A DNA stretch of 64,000 bases, from NCBI GenBank assembly GCA_034436155.1, contig DAOTVP010000088.1:1-64000 (forward strand), written 5' to 3'. This document shows positions 27,020 through 36,445 of the stretch, piece after piece (positions within the stretch are counted from its first letter, which is position 1; each line of letters starts with the position of its first letter). Origin of the DNA: GCA-2794515 sp034436155 (lineage in GTDB: Bacteria; Chloroflexota; Anaerolineae; Aggregatilineales; Phototrophicaceae). The position numbers were made by a program, and so were the translations under genes. The notes under the pieces were generated by a model that was given only the letters and a program-made list of their open reading frames with translations, did no database searches and was not told the DNA's origin.

Positions 27020-27178
27020 CAACATCCTAAATCTACATATTTTTACCACAGTCCCTTCTAGTATATCACATAGGACTTTGGTATGCTTGATATTGACTCA
27101 TAAAATCTTGTAGGTGATATCTGGCATATGTGGGAATGCCTATTTCCACCTTATTTATAAGGTAGGGGATAACATCTC

Positions 27179-27378
27179 GAAGGAGCGCCTTCATCCCATC
27201 CGAAGGCGCTTCTTCGTTTTATAGTCCCGCCATCGGTTCAAAACCGATGGCTAGTCGTCTTTGAAGCCCACTGAAGGGGCTTGGTCTCACCTGTTTTTGA
27301 GGATAAATCTATTTTATAGCGGGTTTGAGCGCCTTTAGTGCGCTTGATGCGACTAGCGAGATGCTCAAAGCATCTCGC
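27179..27378. repeat. Cluster of three hairpins in the 344-base gap before the ATPase gene
   Basis: 27179-27214: AGCGCCTTC pairs with GAAGGCGCT, followed by a T-rich stretch (terminator-like on the plus strand). 27223-27260: GCCATCGGTT-CAAA-ACCGATGGC inside AGTC..TAGTCGTCT. 27356-27378: GCGAGATGC-TCAAA-GCATCTCGC, a perfect 9-bp stem just past the stop at 27394 and probably its terminator. No gene is visible in 27050-27393. Confidence 0.75.
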
Positions 27379-27393
27379 GCTACTGATGTCAGA

Positions 27394-28425
27394 TTAGTTT
27401 GGTGCGCTAAAAGTGATGATCGCGCCTTCGCCTTCGGCAGAGACGGCATTCACCGATACCACATACGAGCCATCGACCGGGTTTTTAGCGATGCTATACG
27501 GAAAATTCAGTCCCGTCAGCACAGGGATAACGCCATCGGGTGTGATAGCGACCACGCCACCGCTATCGGCTTGCCAACCGCCCGCCTGCGGATTAAATTC
27601 GCCGTAGACCACCGCCAACAAGACCCCGCCGTCATCGAAGATGACATCGGTCAACAGGCTTAACCCTTCATACGTCATGACGAGTTCATCGCTGGCGCTA
27701 TCATACACTTCGATACGCGCCGCACCACTCAAGAACGGGAAGCCCGTCAAAAAGCTGACGGCATATTGGCTACCATCTTCATTATAAGCAACCGCCGTTG
27801 GGACGGGGTTGCCTTCCCACGCCTTCACCACATCCAACGCGCCGTCAAAACTGGCACGATACAGTGTGTTGCCACTGGCATCGACAATCAGGGCGCTCAT
27901 GCCATCGGGCGCGAGCGCGATACTGGTTGGGTTAGAGAGCAATTCGCCCGTGCCATCGGGATCGTATTGATGTTCATAACCGAAGGGGTCAAAAATCATC
28001 TGTGGGCGCAGGCTGATGCGGTCATACGATACGACTGTGCCAGCCAGTGTCACGCCTTTCATCTCATGACCCATCACCACCCATAGGCTATCCGCCGTTG
28101 GAACGACATCCATCGCGCCAACGATTTCGCCACCCATGTTCATGCTGGGCAGGTAATCAATCACCACGCTGGCTTCACCATCCACCACCGCCGAAATGCG
28201 TGCCGTGTTGCCATACATCGCGGGACCAAACGGACCCTCGATTTCGGTCTCGCCACCTAAGCCCGCTTCCGCCACATACAGCACGCCGTTGTCATCAAAA
28301 TTCAAGCCACGCGGGTTGTTCAATCCATCCGCCAAGACGGTGTAATCCAAATCTTGTGCAAAATTGGGCAACACGCCAATCATCAATAGAGCGAGTATCG
28401 TAAACAGTGTAAATTTGGTACGCAT
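27394..28425 (-). CDS. Secreted ScyD/ScyE-family-like beta-propeller protein
   Basis: About 343 aa: signal peptide ending NFAQD, then the typical opening LADGLNNPRGLNFDDNGVLYVAEAGLGGE, internal SNPTSIALAPDGM and the closing NFPYSIAKNPVDGSYVVS. This is the ScyD/ScyE style NHL-like propeller. Despite the name, such proteins occur outside scytonemin clusters and usually have no known role; no scytonemin gene is in the window. ATG 28425 has GGAGAG about 9 bases upstream and starts the signal peptide; the longer start at 28542 does not. Confidence 0.85.
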   Translation of the reverse strand: MRTKFTLFTILALLMIGVLPNFAQDLDYTVLADGLNNPRGLNFDDNGVLYVAEAGLGGETEIEGPFGPAMYGNTARISAVVDGEASVVIDYLPSMNMGGEIVGAMDVVPTADSLWVVMGHEMKGVTLAGTVVSYDRISLRPQMIFDPFGYEHQYDPDGTGELLSNPTSIALAPDGMSALIVDASGNTLYRASFDGALDVVKAWEGNPVPTAVAYNEDGSQYAVSFLTGFPFLSGAARIEVYDSASDELVMTYEGLSLLTDVIFDDGGVLLAVVYGEFNPQAGGWQADSGGVVAITPDGVIPVLTGLNFPYSIAKNPVDGSYVVSVNAVSAEGEGAIITFSAPN

Positions 28426-28586
28426 AAGGCTATTCTCTCCTGTGTTATTGGTAAAAAGGGACATACGTCCACATTTAGCATACGCCAAATAACGGAATAT
28501 AACAATAGATGATAAATAAGCGTATATTTTGGATTGAGGCAAGGTCTAGCTTATCTGTACAAAACCGCTCCTGTGATGAATCGTAG

Positions 28587-28621
28587 TGGCGGATTAGCGC
28601 CAACGGCGCGTATATCCGCCA
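28587..28621. repeat. Intergenic hairpin repeat (TAG/ATA family)
   Basis: TGGCGGAT (28587-28594) pairs with ATCCGCCA (28614-28621). Inner GCGCC/GGCGC, with TTAG opposite GTAT. GTAG precedes the 5' arm as in the 14483 array. Confidence 0.85.
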
Positions 28622-28652
28622 TACCCATGATGGTGATGTATGTTGCGCGTGA

Positions 28653-28847
28653 ATTGGCGTGATTTGCCAACGAGAATTAGATCGCCTACGCGAAGAATTG
28701 GCACGCCATTACCTGACGAAATCGGATTATACCGGTGGGCAAATCGCGTTTTTGTTGGGGTATGATGACCCCAATTCGTTCTTTCGGGCGTTTCGGTTGT
28801 GGACGGGGCAAACGCCTGAACATATCCGCGCCGAAGCGAGGATGTGA
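28653..28847 (+). pseudogene. C-terminal remnant of an AraC-family regulator
   Basis: The frame is open from 28653. The peptide LDRLREELARHYLTKSDY, GGQIAFLLGYDDPNSFFRAF and WTGQTPEHIRAEAR is the second helix-turn-helix of an AraC protein. The first helix-turn-helix and the effector domain (~250 residues) are missing. The remnant begins ~30 bases after a hairpin repeat and ends before two more, so the deletion borders coincide with repeats. GTG 28659 could start a 62-aa product, but function is doubtful. Confidence 0.8.
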
Positions 28848-28893
28848 GGATATACAACAGGGATAATATATGCGCTTCTGTGCCAAACAAAAA

Positions 28894-28994
28894 GGGACGA
28901 TATACGCGCTTCGCGCTAATCGTCCCCTACCGATGATGATAATTGTTAGGGTGCGTACTGGCAGATTAACACCGTCAGGTGTGTATATCCGCCA
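28894..28994. repeat. Two hairpin repeats between the AraC remnant and the amylase gene
   Basis: 28894-28926: GGGACGAT / ATCGTCCC with inner CGCG(C)-TT-CGCGC. 28959-28994: TGGC(A)GAT / ATCCGCCA with inner ACACC/GGTGT. Both have the TAG or TAA versus ATA mismatch. The second has one stem mismatch. Confidence 0.8.
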
Positions 28995-29016
28995 TTCTGC
29001 ATCCCAAAGGCGTGCT

Positions 29017-32000
29017 TTACGCCATCGCCCGTTTGCGCCACACGACAAATGTTAATCCGAGTGTGGCTAATCCGAGCAATCCGATAATCAACGCATCGCG
29101 CCACGCGGGTGCTTCACCCGTTGCGGGCAATGCCACGATGTTGTTATCCACCACCAATAAGGCGGTGGTTGTATCCACAACCTGACCGTTCACAATCAAC
29201 CGCCCTTGAACGAGTGCCGTGGCTTGGGTATAAGTCGGCGCAACGGTCGCATCGAGGTCAAGCGTAACCTGTTCGCCGTTGGCAATCTGCCCAAAGTTCA
29301 GGCGCACGCCATTATTCGAGGCGGGTTGTGTTTGTTGCGATTGGACGGGTGCGCCCACTCGTTTGGCGAAATCGGTCATCGCTTTGGCAATTTCTTGGAA
29401 GAAACTGGGGATGCCATGCGATGAGCGGGCGTTGCTGGCGCTGATGCCACGAGGCAACACCAATTCGAGCGTACCTGTCATGCCATTGCCACTAAAGTTC
29501 TCGAAGATGAGCGAAATGGCTTTGCTCCCACCGCGCCCAACGAAGTTGTTATTATTCTCGAAGCGGATGATCAACATTGGGCGGTTTTGCGCGGGTGGTG
29601 GATTGTTGCCCGGTGGGTCTACTGGTGGCACAACAACAGTGGTGCTGGCGGTCGCCGTGACCGTGTTGGATGGTGCGGATGCGTTGAAGCTGGTATCCAC
29701 CGCCACGATGTAATAATCATACGTTGTGCCAGAGACGACTGTTGTATCGATATACGATGTGGCGAGCGGGTTGGTGATAGTTGCAATCAACACACCATCA
29801 CGATACACCTCAAACGCGAACAAATCGCCATCGGTATTCGGATGCGCCACCCAACCGAGTTCAATTTGGGTATCGCTCACACCGATCACCGATAAGCCTG
29901 TGGGCGCACTCGGCGCGGTGGTATCAGTTGGCGCGGTGACGGTCAGTTGACCTGCATCGGCGGGGTTATATGTGGCGAAGGTCAAATCACGGAACGGACC
30001 CGCGTTTGTGCCATAATACCATGTTGCGCCACCATCGCCACTATACCGATATAGATAATCGTAATTGCCAACAGCAGTCGGGATGAAATTGCCTCGATAT
30101 TCGTCATTGGTCGGACCAAAACCGCCTGTATTGCCGTTAAAGGTGGTGCTGAACCATTGCCATGCAGGGTCATTCGGCGCGACACCATCGGGTCCATAAC
30201 CCACTTCTGCCAGTAAACCGGGCGTGGGATCGACACCATTTTGATTGCCTGTAACGCCATTAATCCAGATTTGCCCGTAAATATCGGGGACAGGCGTGGT
30301 GGCGCTCAAAGTATGGGTGATGGTGGGGGGCCACTGCAAATTGAACCATGTATTCGGACCATCGTTCAGGTCGTATAACACATTGGTGACGGTGAAGCTA
30401 AAACTGCTCACAATTTGTTGGGTATCACCAGCTACATCATGATTGCCCGATAGCGTGACGGTATACGTGTCGTATGGCAGTGGCAATTCACCCACGTCTA
30501 TTGTGAAGGTATGGGTATCGGTGGCGCTGTTATAGGTCAAGACACCTGCTACAGGGTTAGACGCGCTATCCAACACCGTGAACACACCTATTGGGCTATT
30601 ATTCGGCAAGCCCGCGGGCATATCCTGATTCCATGTGAAGGTGATGGTGGGGATGTTGCCATCGCTGAAGGTGGCACCATCGGCAGGTATGCTCGAAATG
30701 ACATACGGGTCGCGCCAATTGGCAACCGTATCGGCAATGCTCGGTGTACCAGGGACCGTATAGGTGCGGTTTGCCCCGCCTAAGATTTCGGTGTTGCCAT
30801 CGGCTTCTTTTTCAACCGTTTCCCATGAGCCGCGGGTGTATTTATATTGGAACGATGTGCCAACGGGTACGCTGTTGAAGGTTAATTCCCATACATTTCC
30901 GCCGACATTCGTCATGGGCATGTGCGTCCAATCTGTACCGCCGACAGAGGCAAATGTGCCGATGAGGTGAACTGTCCCTGGCGTATGGCTGGGGACGGTC
31001 ACGCTGAAGGTGACATTCACACCTGCAATCGCGCTCACGCTGAATGTGGATGCGAATGGCACTTGTTGATTATTGCCATTCCAATCGGTATTACCCGATA
31101 CCGCCACACTGTACGCGCCATCTGGCAATACTGCATCGGGTGTAAAGGTATGGGTATTCGTGCCTGTGCCGATTGTGCCTGTCACAGGTGCGGGGACGCT
31201 ATCCGATACGGTGAATATGCCATTGATATCGGGCATATTTTTATTCCATGTGATGGTCACAACCGTGTTCGGCGGGTTGTTGATTGACGCATCGGCAGGT
31301 GTAATGCTGATGACATACGGGTCGCGCCAATTGCCAACCGTATTATTCACGGTTTGCGTTTGACCGCCACCATCGGCAACTGTCACGCTACGATTCGCCA
31401 CACCATCATACCCATTGGCTTGCATTTCTTCATTCGACCAAGCGTTACGGGTGAATTTATATTCAAAATAACCCGTATCAGGCAGGATAAGCGTGGTACG
31501 CCACAACGTTGGGCTGATTTGTGTCATCAGGATACCCGCAGGATCCCAATTTGGATAACCCGCGCTCCCAAAACTACCGACCAAATACACATCGGTTGGG
31601 GTATGGCTTGGGACGGTAGCATTAAATGTAACCGCCACCATGCCCGCAGGCAAGCCGACATCGAAGCTATAATTATATGGTACTTGTTGAACATCACCCA
31701 CAATATCCAAACAGCCTGCAACCGCAACGGTATGCGCTCCTACCGCTAAATTCGCCGATGGGGTGAAGGTGCTGGTGTTGGATGGCGCATCAAATGTCCA
31801 TGTGCCTGTCACCACCCCGCTCGGACCCGTGACGGTCACGCATGAATTCAGGTTGGCAGGCATATCCTGATTCCACACAATTTCGAGTGCGCTACCGGGT
31901 GGCACGCCTGTCGCGCCATTGACGGGATTGGTGCTGACGACCAACGGGTCACGCCAATTGGCAACCGTATTATTCACCGTTTGTGTTCCTGTCACGCCGT

Positions 32001-35000
32001 AATTGGCGGTGTGTGTACGGTTGCTGATTTCGGTGTTGCCATCCGCGGCTTTATCACCTCGTAACCAATCCCCACGCGAATATTTATACTCGATTGTCGT
32101 GCCGTCGAGGATGTTGAAGGTGATCTCCCACGTTGTCGGACCCGTTTGCGTCATGATGTAGGCAGGGTCGCTCGGATTCCAACCGTTAAAACTGCCGACA
32201 ATATGCACGGGTCCGGGTGATGGATTCGGCACAGTCGCCACGAATGTCACTGCGACTTGGCGTAACACGGCATCGGCGTTGACGGTGTTGGATGGAGCAG
32301 ATTCGTTCAGGCTGGTATCAATCGCCGTGATGTAATAATTGTAATTTTCGCCACTAGTGACGGTGCTATCAATATATTGCACCGCACCTGCGCCGACAAC
32401 CGTACCGATGAGCGTGAATCCGGGCGAGGCGGTATTTTCACGGTAGATCCTAAAGCCGTACAAATCGCCATCGGTATTCGGATGGGCATCCCAACCAAGT
32501 GTCACCGATGTGCTGGTGGTCGCCAAAACCGTGAGGTTAGTCGGCGCGGCGGGCGCTGTCGTATCGGCGGGTGGATTGACAGTCAATACGCCGACATTCC
32601 CCAATCCATAATCACCCCCTGGTGGGTTAAGTTGCGAATAACGCCATGTTAAGCCACCATCGGTAGACCAACGATAGGTATACCAGAATGTGCCTGTCGC
32701 GGTGGGCAATAATGTCCCCATAAATTCATCATTGTTGCCGGCATTGACGTTAAAAGTCGTTGGGAACCATACCCATGACGGGTCGCTTGGGGCGATGTTT
32801 TCTGGACCATAACCGACTTGGGCGAGTAAACCCGGTGTTGGGTCTACGGCATTCTGACCACCAGTCACACCTGCAATATACACCTGTCCATAAATGTTGC
32901 TTGTTGGGGTCACGGCGCTCAAGGTATGGGTGAGGGTGGGGGGCCATTGTAAAGTATGCCAATCAATGGCGAGGGCAGGGGTGGCGCTGACCTCGTTGTT
33001 GCAATACAAATCGCTGGTGACGAGTGTCGTGCCATTTTTGCCGACCACGCGATAATAATAGGTGGTGGCGTTGGCGACAGTTGTATCGCTATAGCTGGTG
33101 GTGGGGTGGTTGGCGAGGATTAAATCGTAACCGCCACCACTCAGGCGACTGCGATAAATATCATACACGGTGGCATTGGTCGCCGCCGACCACGACAAAT
33201 TGACACTTCCCGCGCCACTCACAGCAACAAGGTCCGTGATACAGGTTGGGCGGGCAATCGCCGTATTCAGGCGCAAAATCACACCACCGCGTGCGGGTAA
33301 GCTAGCGATGACAATTTCGCCACTGCCATTCACCGTGTAACCTGTGCTGGTGAGCAAATCGGTCAGGCTACTGCCTACGGGGATGTATCCGCTTACGTTG
33401 ATTGTCGCCGATTGGGCGCTATTCGTGCCGTTGACCACCACAATCACGGTGTTGCTATCATCACCCAATTTACGCCCATAGGCATAAATATCGCCCGATG
33501 TATATAACGGGTCGAAGCTACCTGTCCGCAGGGCGGGGTTGCTGTTGCGGATGTCGATCAGTTGGGCGTAGTAATTGTACAACGCATCACGCGAGGCTGT
33601 GCTTTGCAGGTGGGTATAGAATGGCGTGCCTGTTTCATCCAACCACGGATACGGTTGGCGATTATACGGGTCATCTTGCCATTGTGAACCGTCAAAGCCG
33701 ATGGGTCCGACCAAGCCGATTTCATCGCCATAATAAATCGTTGGCGCACCGGGCAATGTCATTTGCATGAGCGCCGCACCGCGCAAGCGACTGATGGCAT
33801 CGCTCCAATCGTAGGTGGGGTTGTTATAGGTAGCGGGATTGTTCGAGCCTGTGTTGTGATCGAGCAAGAATAACACGCGGTTGGTGTCGTGACTACCGAA
33901 CAGGTTCATCATAGCATAGAACGCGGGCGGGGCATATCGTTCTTCGAGGTTGAGCAGGCGTTCATTCACCCCGTTGGCATCCAACGGATTCAACACACCT
34001 GCTGAACTACCCGCGTTGAAGTCGTTATCATTAAACGTAGTATCACGCCAGAAGCTGAGGACGGCGGCGCTGAATTGATAATTCATGGTCGCGTCCCATT
34101 CTCCGCCAATTGTCCACGAGGTGGGGTTGCCCCATTCTTCGCCAACGATATACACATCGGGGTCTATGGCGCGGACGGCGGCGCGGAAATCTTCCCAATA
34201 ATCATCAGTGGGGTCGTTAATCGTCCCATGGTCAATTTCTGGGGCGACATCTAAGCGCCAACCCATCGCACCTTGGGCAATCCAGTATGGACCGACAGAA
34301 TTCACGCCGTTGTTGATGAAATAATCACGCACGGGACCGTAATCGTGTTGGAAAACGGGTAAGCTATCGAAAATGCCGAACCATTTTGGATAATCGCGGT
34401 TATCCGAACATGGGGCGGGGGGAGTGCCTGTATAATTAAAGAAGGTGTACCATGGGGTGAATGAGCCAGAATTGGTCTCGCACGCCCCGCTATTATCATC
34501 CGTACCGAGTACGGTCGATGTCGGGAATACACCGGGCGTACTGCCACCCGTCCAACGGCTGTAACGGTCAAAATACACACTATCCGATGACGAGTGATTG
34601 AACACACCATCCAGAATGATGTTGATACCACGCGCATTCGCCGCAGCGACTAACGCTTGGAAATCGGCGAGCGTGCCAAAGTTATCATCCACCACAAAAA
34701 AGTCGGTGGTGTCGTATTTATGATTGGATGGTGATTCAAAAATCGGGTTCAAATAAATCGCTGTCACGCCCAAGCTATCGATATACGGTAATTGGTCGAT
34801 AATCCCTTGCAGGTCGCCACCGTAAAAATTCTGGCTCCAAATTCCGGGGCAAGTCGTACCCGGATTGAAGCTACTACGCGGGTCACAGATGGGGGTGTTC
34901 CAATTGGTGGCATTTGAACGATACACCGTATCGAAATTGCCATAAAAAAATTCGCCCGCCGATGGATTATTAGATGAATCACCATCGCGGAAGCGATCGG

Positions 35001-35562
35001 GGAAAATTTGATAAATGACTGCGTTTTGTACCCATGAAGGTGTTGTAAAACCAGCGTCATAGATGGTCAATTGCCAACTATTATCCACGCTGTTATCGAA
35101 GGTTTGCCCCCATCCACCAGTACGCGCACCATCATCTTCATAATAATCGGTATCTGTGCCGTCTATGGCGATAAACCGATACCAATACACGGTTGGCAGG
35201 GCGCTGGCGGGCAGGGTGACTTCCCAAAACTCATACGGGTTGGGGTCTGTGCCAAGTAAGACGTTATTCGCCACTCGTGTCATATTATACACGGTCGAGA
35301 CGTTGGTGCGGTCATTCCACACGCGCACTTGGGCGAGTGTGAGGTCGTTATCTGCCGCACGCAGGCGCAGGCGAATCGGCGTGCCTGTCGTCACGGCACC
35401 TGTTGGACTGCGATACAGCGGGTCACGGCTATTATGACCCAATCCACCCCATTCCACATTGTTATCATTGCTGGCGGCTTTGGCAGGGGCAGGTTGCCAT
35501 AAGAATGCCAAAGCGATGAGCAATATTAACCCAAAATAACTCACTCGTTTGTATTTTTTCAT
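29017..35562 (-). CDS. Very large secreted, wall-anchored GH13 amylase / neopullulanase with repeated starch-binding modules
   Basis: About 2,180 aa (numbers below count from an alternative Met at 35586). Signal peptide (cleavage near AKAAS), N-terminal beta domain to ~175, then a GH13 barrel: YQIFPDRF ~192-199, GVFNH ~327-331, nucleophile Asp446 in GWRLDVAPE, acid/base Glu483 in IVGEEWG and later FGSHDTNR. Behind it come two copies of a QWPP-THTLSA-TP beta module followed by FN3 (PNTDGDL--F-IYR), and between them three CBM20-like modules (VTF-TVPS-TP--VH/YL-GSF) each paired with an SbsA-like Ig domain (NWRDPYVIS). The C-terminus reads VALPATGEA, a membrane helix and RKRAMA, a sortase-type anchor. 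It degrades starch or glycogen at the surface. GAGGGAAG precedes ATG 35562. Confidence 0.92.
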   Translation of the reverse strand: MKKYKRVSYFGLILLIALAFLWQPAPAKAASNDNNVEWGGLGHNSRDPLYRSPTGAVTTGTPIRLRLRAADNDLTLAQVRVWNDRTNVSTVYNMTRVANNVLLGTDPNPYEFWEVTLPASALPTVYWYRFIAIDGTDTDYYEDDGARTGGWGQTFDNSVDNSWQLTIYDAGFTTPSWVQNAVIYQIFPDRFRDGDSSNNPSAGEFFYGNFDTVYRSNATNWNTPICDPRSSFNPGTTCPGIWSQNFYGGDLQGIIDQLPYIDSLGVTAIYLNPIFESPSNHKYDTTDFFVVDDNFGTLADFQALVAAANARGINIILDGVFNHSSSDSVYFDRYSRWTGGSTPGVFPTSTVLGTDDNSGACETNSGSFTPWYTFFNYTGTPPAPCSDNRDYPKWFGIFDSLPVFQHDYGPVRDYFINNGVNSVGPYWIAQGAMGWRLDVAPEIDHGTINDPTDDYWEDFRAAVRAIDPDVYIVGEEWGNPTSWTIGGEWDATMNYQFSAAVLSFWRDTTFNDNDFNAGSSAGVLNPLDANGVNERLLNLEERYAPPAFYAMMNLFGSHDTNRVLFLLDHNTGSNNPATYNNPTYDWSDAISRLRGAALMQMTLPGAPTIYYGDEIGLVGPIGFDGSQWQDDPYNRQPYPWLDETGTPFYTHLQSTASRDALYNYYAQLIDIRNSNPALRTGSFDPLYTSGDIYAYGRKLGDDSNTVIVVVNGTNSAQSATINVSGYIPVGSSLTDLLTSTGYTVNGSGEIVIASLPARGGVILRLNTAIARPTCITDLVAVSGAGSVNLSWSAATNATVYDIYRSRLSGGGYDLILANHPTTSYSDTTVANATTYYYRVVGKNGTTLVTSDLYCNNEVSATPALAIDWHTLQWPPTLTHTLSAVTPTSNIYGQVYIAGVTGGQNAVDPTPGLLAQVGYGPENIAPSDPSWVWFPTTFNVNAGNNDEFMGTLLPTATGTFWYTYRWSTDGGLTWRYSQLNPPGGDYGLGNVGVLTVNPPADTTAPAAPTNLTVLATTSTSVTLGWDAHPNTDGDLYGFRIYRENTASPGFTLIGTVVGAGAVQYIDSTVTSGENYNYYITAIDTSLNESAPSNTVNADAVLRQVAVTFVATVPNPSPGPVHIVGSFNGWNPSDPAYIMTQTGPTTWEITFNILDGTTIEYKYSRGDWLRGDKAADGNTEISNRTHTANYGVTGTQTVNNTVANWRDPLVVSTNPVNGATGVPPGSALEIVWNQDMPANLNSCVTVTGPSGVVTGTWTFDAPSNTSTFTPSANLAVGAHTVAVAGCLDIVGDVQQVPYNYSFDVGLPAGMVAVTFNATVPSHTPTDVYLVGSFGSAGYPNWDPAGILMTQISPTLWRTTLILPDTGYFEYKFTRNAWSNEEMQANGYDGVANRSVTVADGGGQTQTVNNTVGNWRDPYVISITPADASINNPPNTVVTITWNKNMPDINGIFTVSDSVPAPVTGTIGTGTNTHTFTPDAVLPDGAYSVAVSGNTDWNGNNQQVPFASTFSVSAIAGVNVTFSVTVPSHTPGTVHLIGTFASVGGTDWTHMPMTNVGGNVWELTFNSVPVGTSFQYKYTRGSWETVEKEADGNTEILGGANRTYTVPGTPSIADTVANWRDPYVISSIPADGATFSDGNIPTITFTWNQDMPAGLPNNSPIGVFTVLDSASNPVAGVLTYNSATDTHTFTIDVGELPLPYDTYTVTLSGNHDVAGDTQQIVSSFSFTVTNVLYDLNDGPNTWFNLQWPPTITHTLSATTPVPDIYGQIWINGVTGNQNGVDPTPGLLAEVGYGPDGVAPNDPAWQWFSTTFNGNTGGFGPTNDEYRGNFIPTAVGNYDYLYRYSGDGGATWYYGTNAGPFRDLTFATYNPADAGQLTVTAPTDTTAPSAPTGLSVIGVSDTQIELGWVAHPNTDGDLFAFEVYRDGVLIATITNPLATSYIDTTVVSGTTYDYYIVAVDTSFNASAPSNTVTATASTTVVVPPVDPPGNNPPPAQNRPMLIIRFENNNNFVGRGGSKAISLIFENFSGNGMTGTLELVLPRGISASNARSSHGIPSFFQEIAKAMTDFAKRVGAPVQSQQTQPASNNGVRLNFGQIANGEQVTLDLDATVAPTYTQATALVQGRLIVNGQVVDTTTALLVVDNNIVALPATGEAPAWRDALIIGLLGLATLGLTFVVWRKRAMA

Positions 35563-35658
35563 CTTCCCTCTCTTAATGGGCTTCATCTAATCACACAAAT
35601 CCAATATCACAGTAAATATATTCAAAAAAATAAGACACAACTTAAAACCATATATAGG

Positions 35659-35717
35659 CTATCGGTTTAGTTGGGTTTGATGATTGCGCCGAAAACCAAT
35701 ATCGCACAAACCGATAG
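35659..35717. promoter_or_regulatory. Long-range inverted repeat between the divergent amylase and hox genes
   Basis: CTATCGGTTT (35659-35668) faces AAACCGATAG (35708-35717), 39 bases apart, in the 373-base divergent gap 35563-35935. Such spacing fits a regulator bound at two half-sites or a hairpin in the amylase leader. Nothing else coding is seen in the gap. Confidence 0.45.
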
Positions 35718-35901
35718 TTTACCCAATCCATTCCCGATGCCCTATTTTTCTATTTGTTAAAGTTGCACAAAGATTATTAAAGATAGATGAGTTTTTTGAG
35801 GATATGAGAGGTTTTGATACATCCCCATAAAACATGACATCTCACACCCGCAAATATACACCTTTATCACCTGTGTTGATTGGCGAAATCACGCACAATA
35901 T

Positions 35902-35920
35902 ATGTAGACGGCATCTACAT
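35902..35920. promoter_or_regulatory. Inverted repeat in the hoxE leader
   Basis: ATGTAGA-CGGCA-TCTACAT (7-bp arms) lies 6 bases before the GAGGTG ribosome site of hoxE. It could be an operator or a leader hairpin acting on the hox operon. Confidence 0.5.
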
Positions 35921-35935
35921 GATTGCGAGGTGAAC

Positions 35936-36445
35936 ATGAGAACACAATCCCCCCCGATAGACCCGCCCAGTGATGACAAGCGGTGGCGCATCGTGAATGC
36001 GACCATGCGCCGACACGGGTATATGCCCCGCGCCCTCATCGAAACCTTAAACAGCGTTCAACAAGCCTTCGGCTATTTGGATGAGGATGCGTTGCGTTAT
36101 GTATCGGCGGCGTTGCACGTCCCGCTCAGCAAAACGTATGGGGTGGCGACATTTTATCACTTTTTCACCCTCAAGCCCGGCGGCGCACATACCTGTGTGG
36201 TGTGTTTGGGGACGGCATGTTACATCAAAGGCAGTGCCGAGATTTTAAAGGCACTCAGCCAGCATTTTGATGTCAAACCCGGTCAGACCACCGCCGATAA
36301 ATCGCTCTCGCTCATGACGGCGCGGTGCATCGGCTCGTGTGGATTAGCCCCCGCTGGTGTCATAGATAATGTGGTCGTCCCACGCCTGACACAAGAAGGG
36401 GCAATCGCCAAAGTAGAGGAGATAATCAAAGATGGACATGGATGA
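35936..36445 (+). CDS. hoxE: NAD-linked hydrogenase diaphorase subunit HoxE (NuoE-like)
   Basis: About 169 aa, thioredoxin-like [2Fe-2S] protein of the 24-kDa complex I family. The four cysteine ligands are seen in VCLGTACYIKG and ARCIGSCGLAP, with VATFYHFF ahead of them. It links the diaphorase to further electron partners in cyanobacterial-type Hox enzymes. ATG 35936 is chosen because GAGGTGA lies 5 bases upstream; the in-frame ATG at 35834 adds 34 unrelated residues. Overlaps hoxF by 14 bases. Confidence 0.92.
   Translation: MRTQSPPIDPPSDDKRWRIVNATMRRHGYMPRALIETLNSVQQAFGYLDEDALRYVSAALHVPLSKTYGVATFYHFFTLKPGGAHTCVVCLGTACYIKGSAEILKALSQHFDVKPGQTTADKSLSLMTARCIGSCGLAPAGVIDNVVVPRLTQEGAIAKVEEIIKDGHG

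Noticed and set aside
27229..27251. tRNA-like GGTTCAAA motif
   Set aside because: It is the loop of a perfect palindrome with no cloverleaf around it. No tRNA was found in the window.
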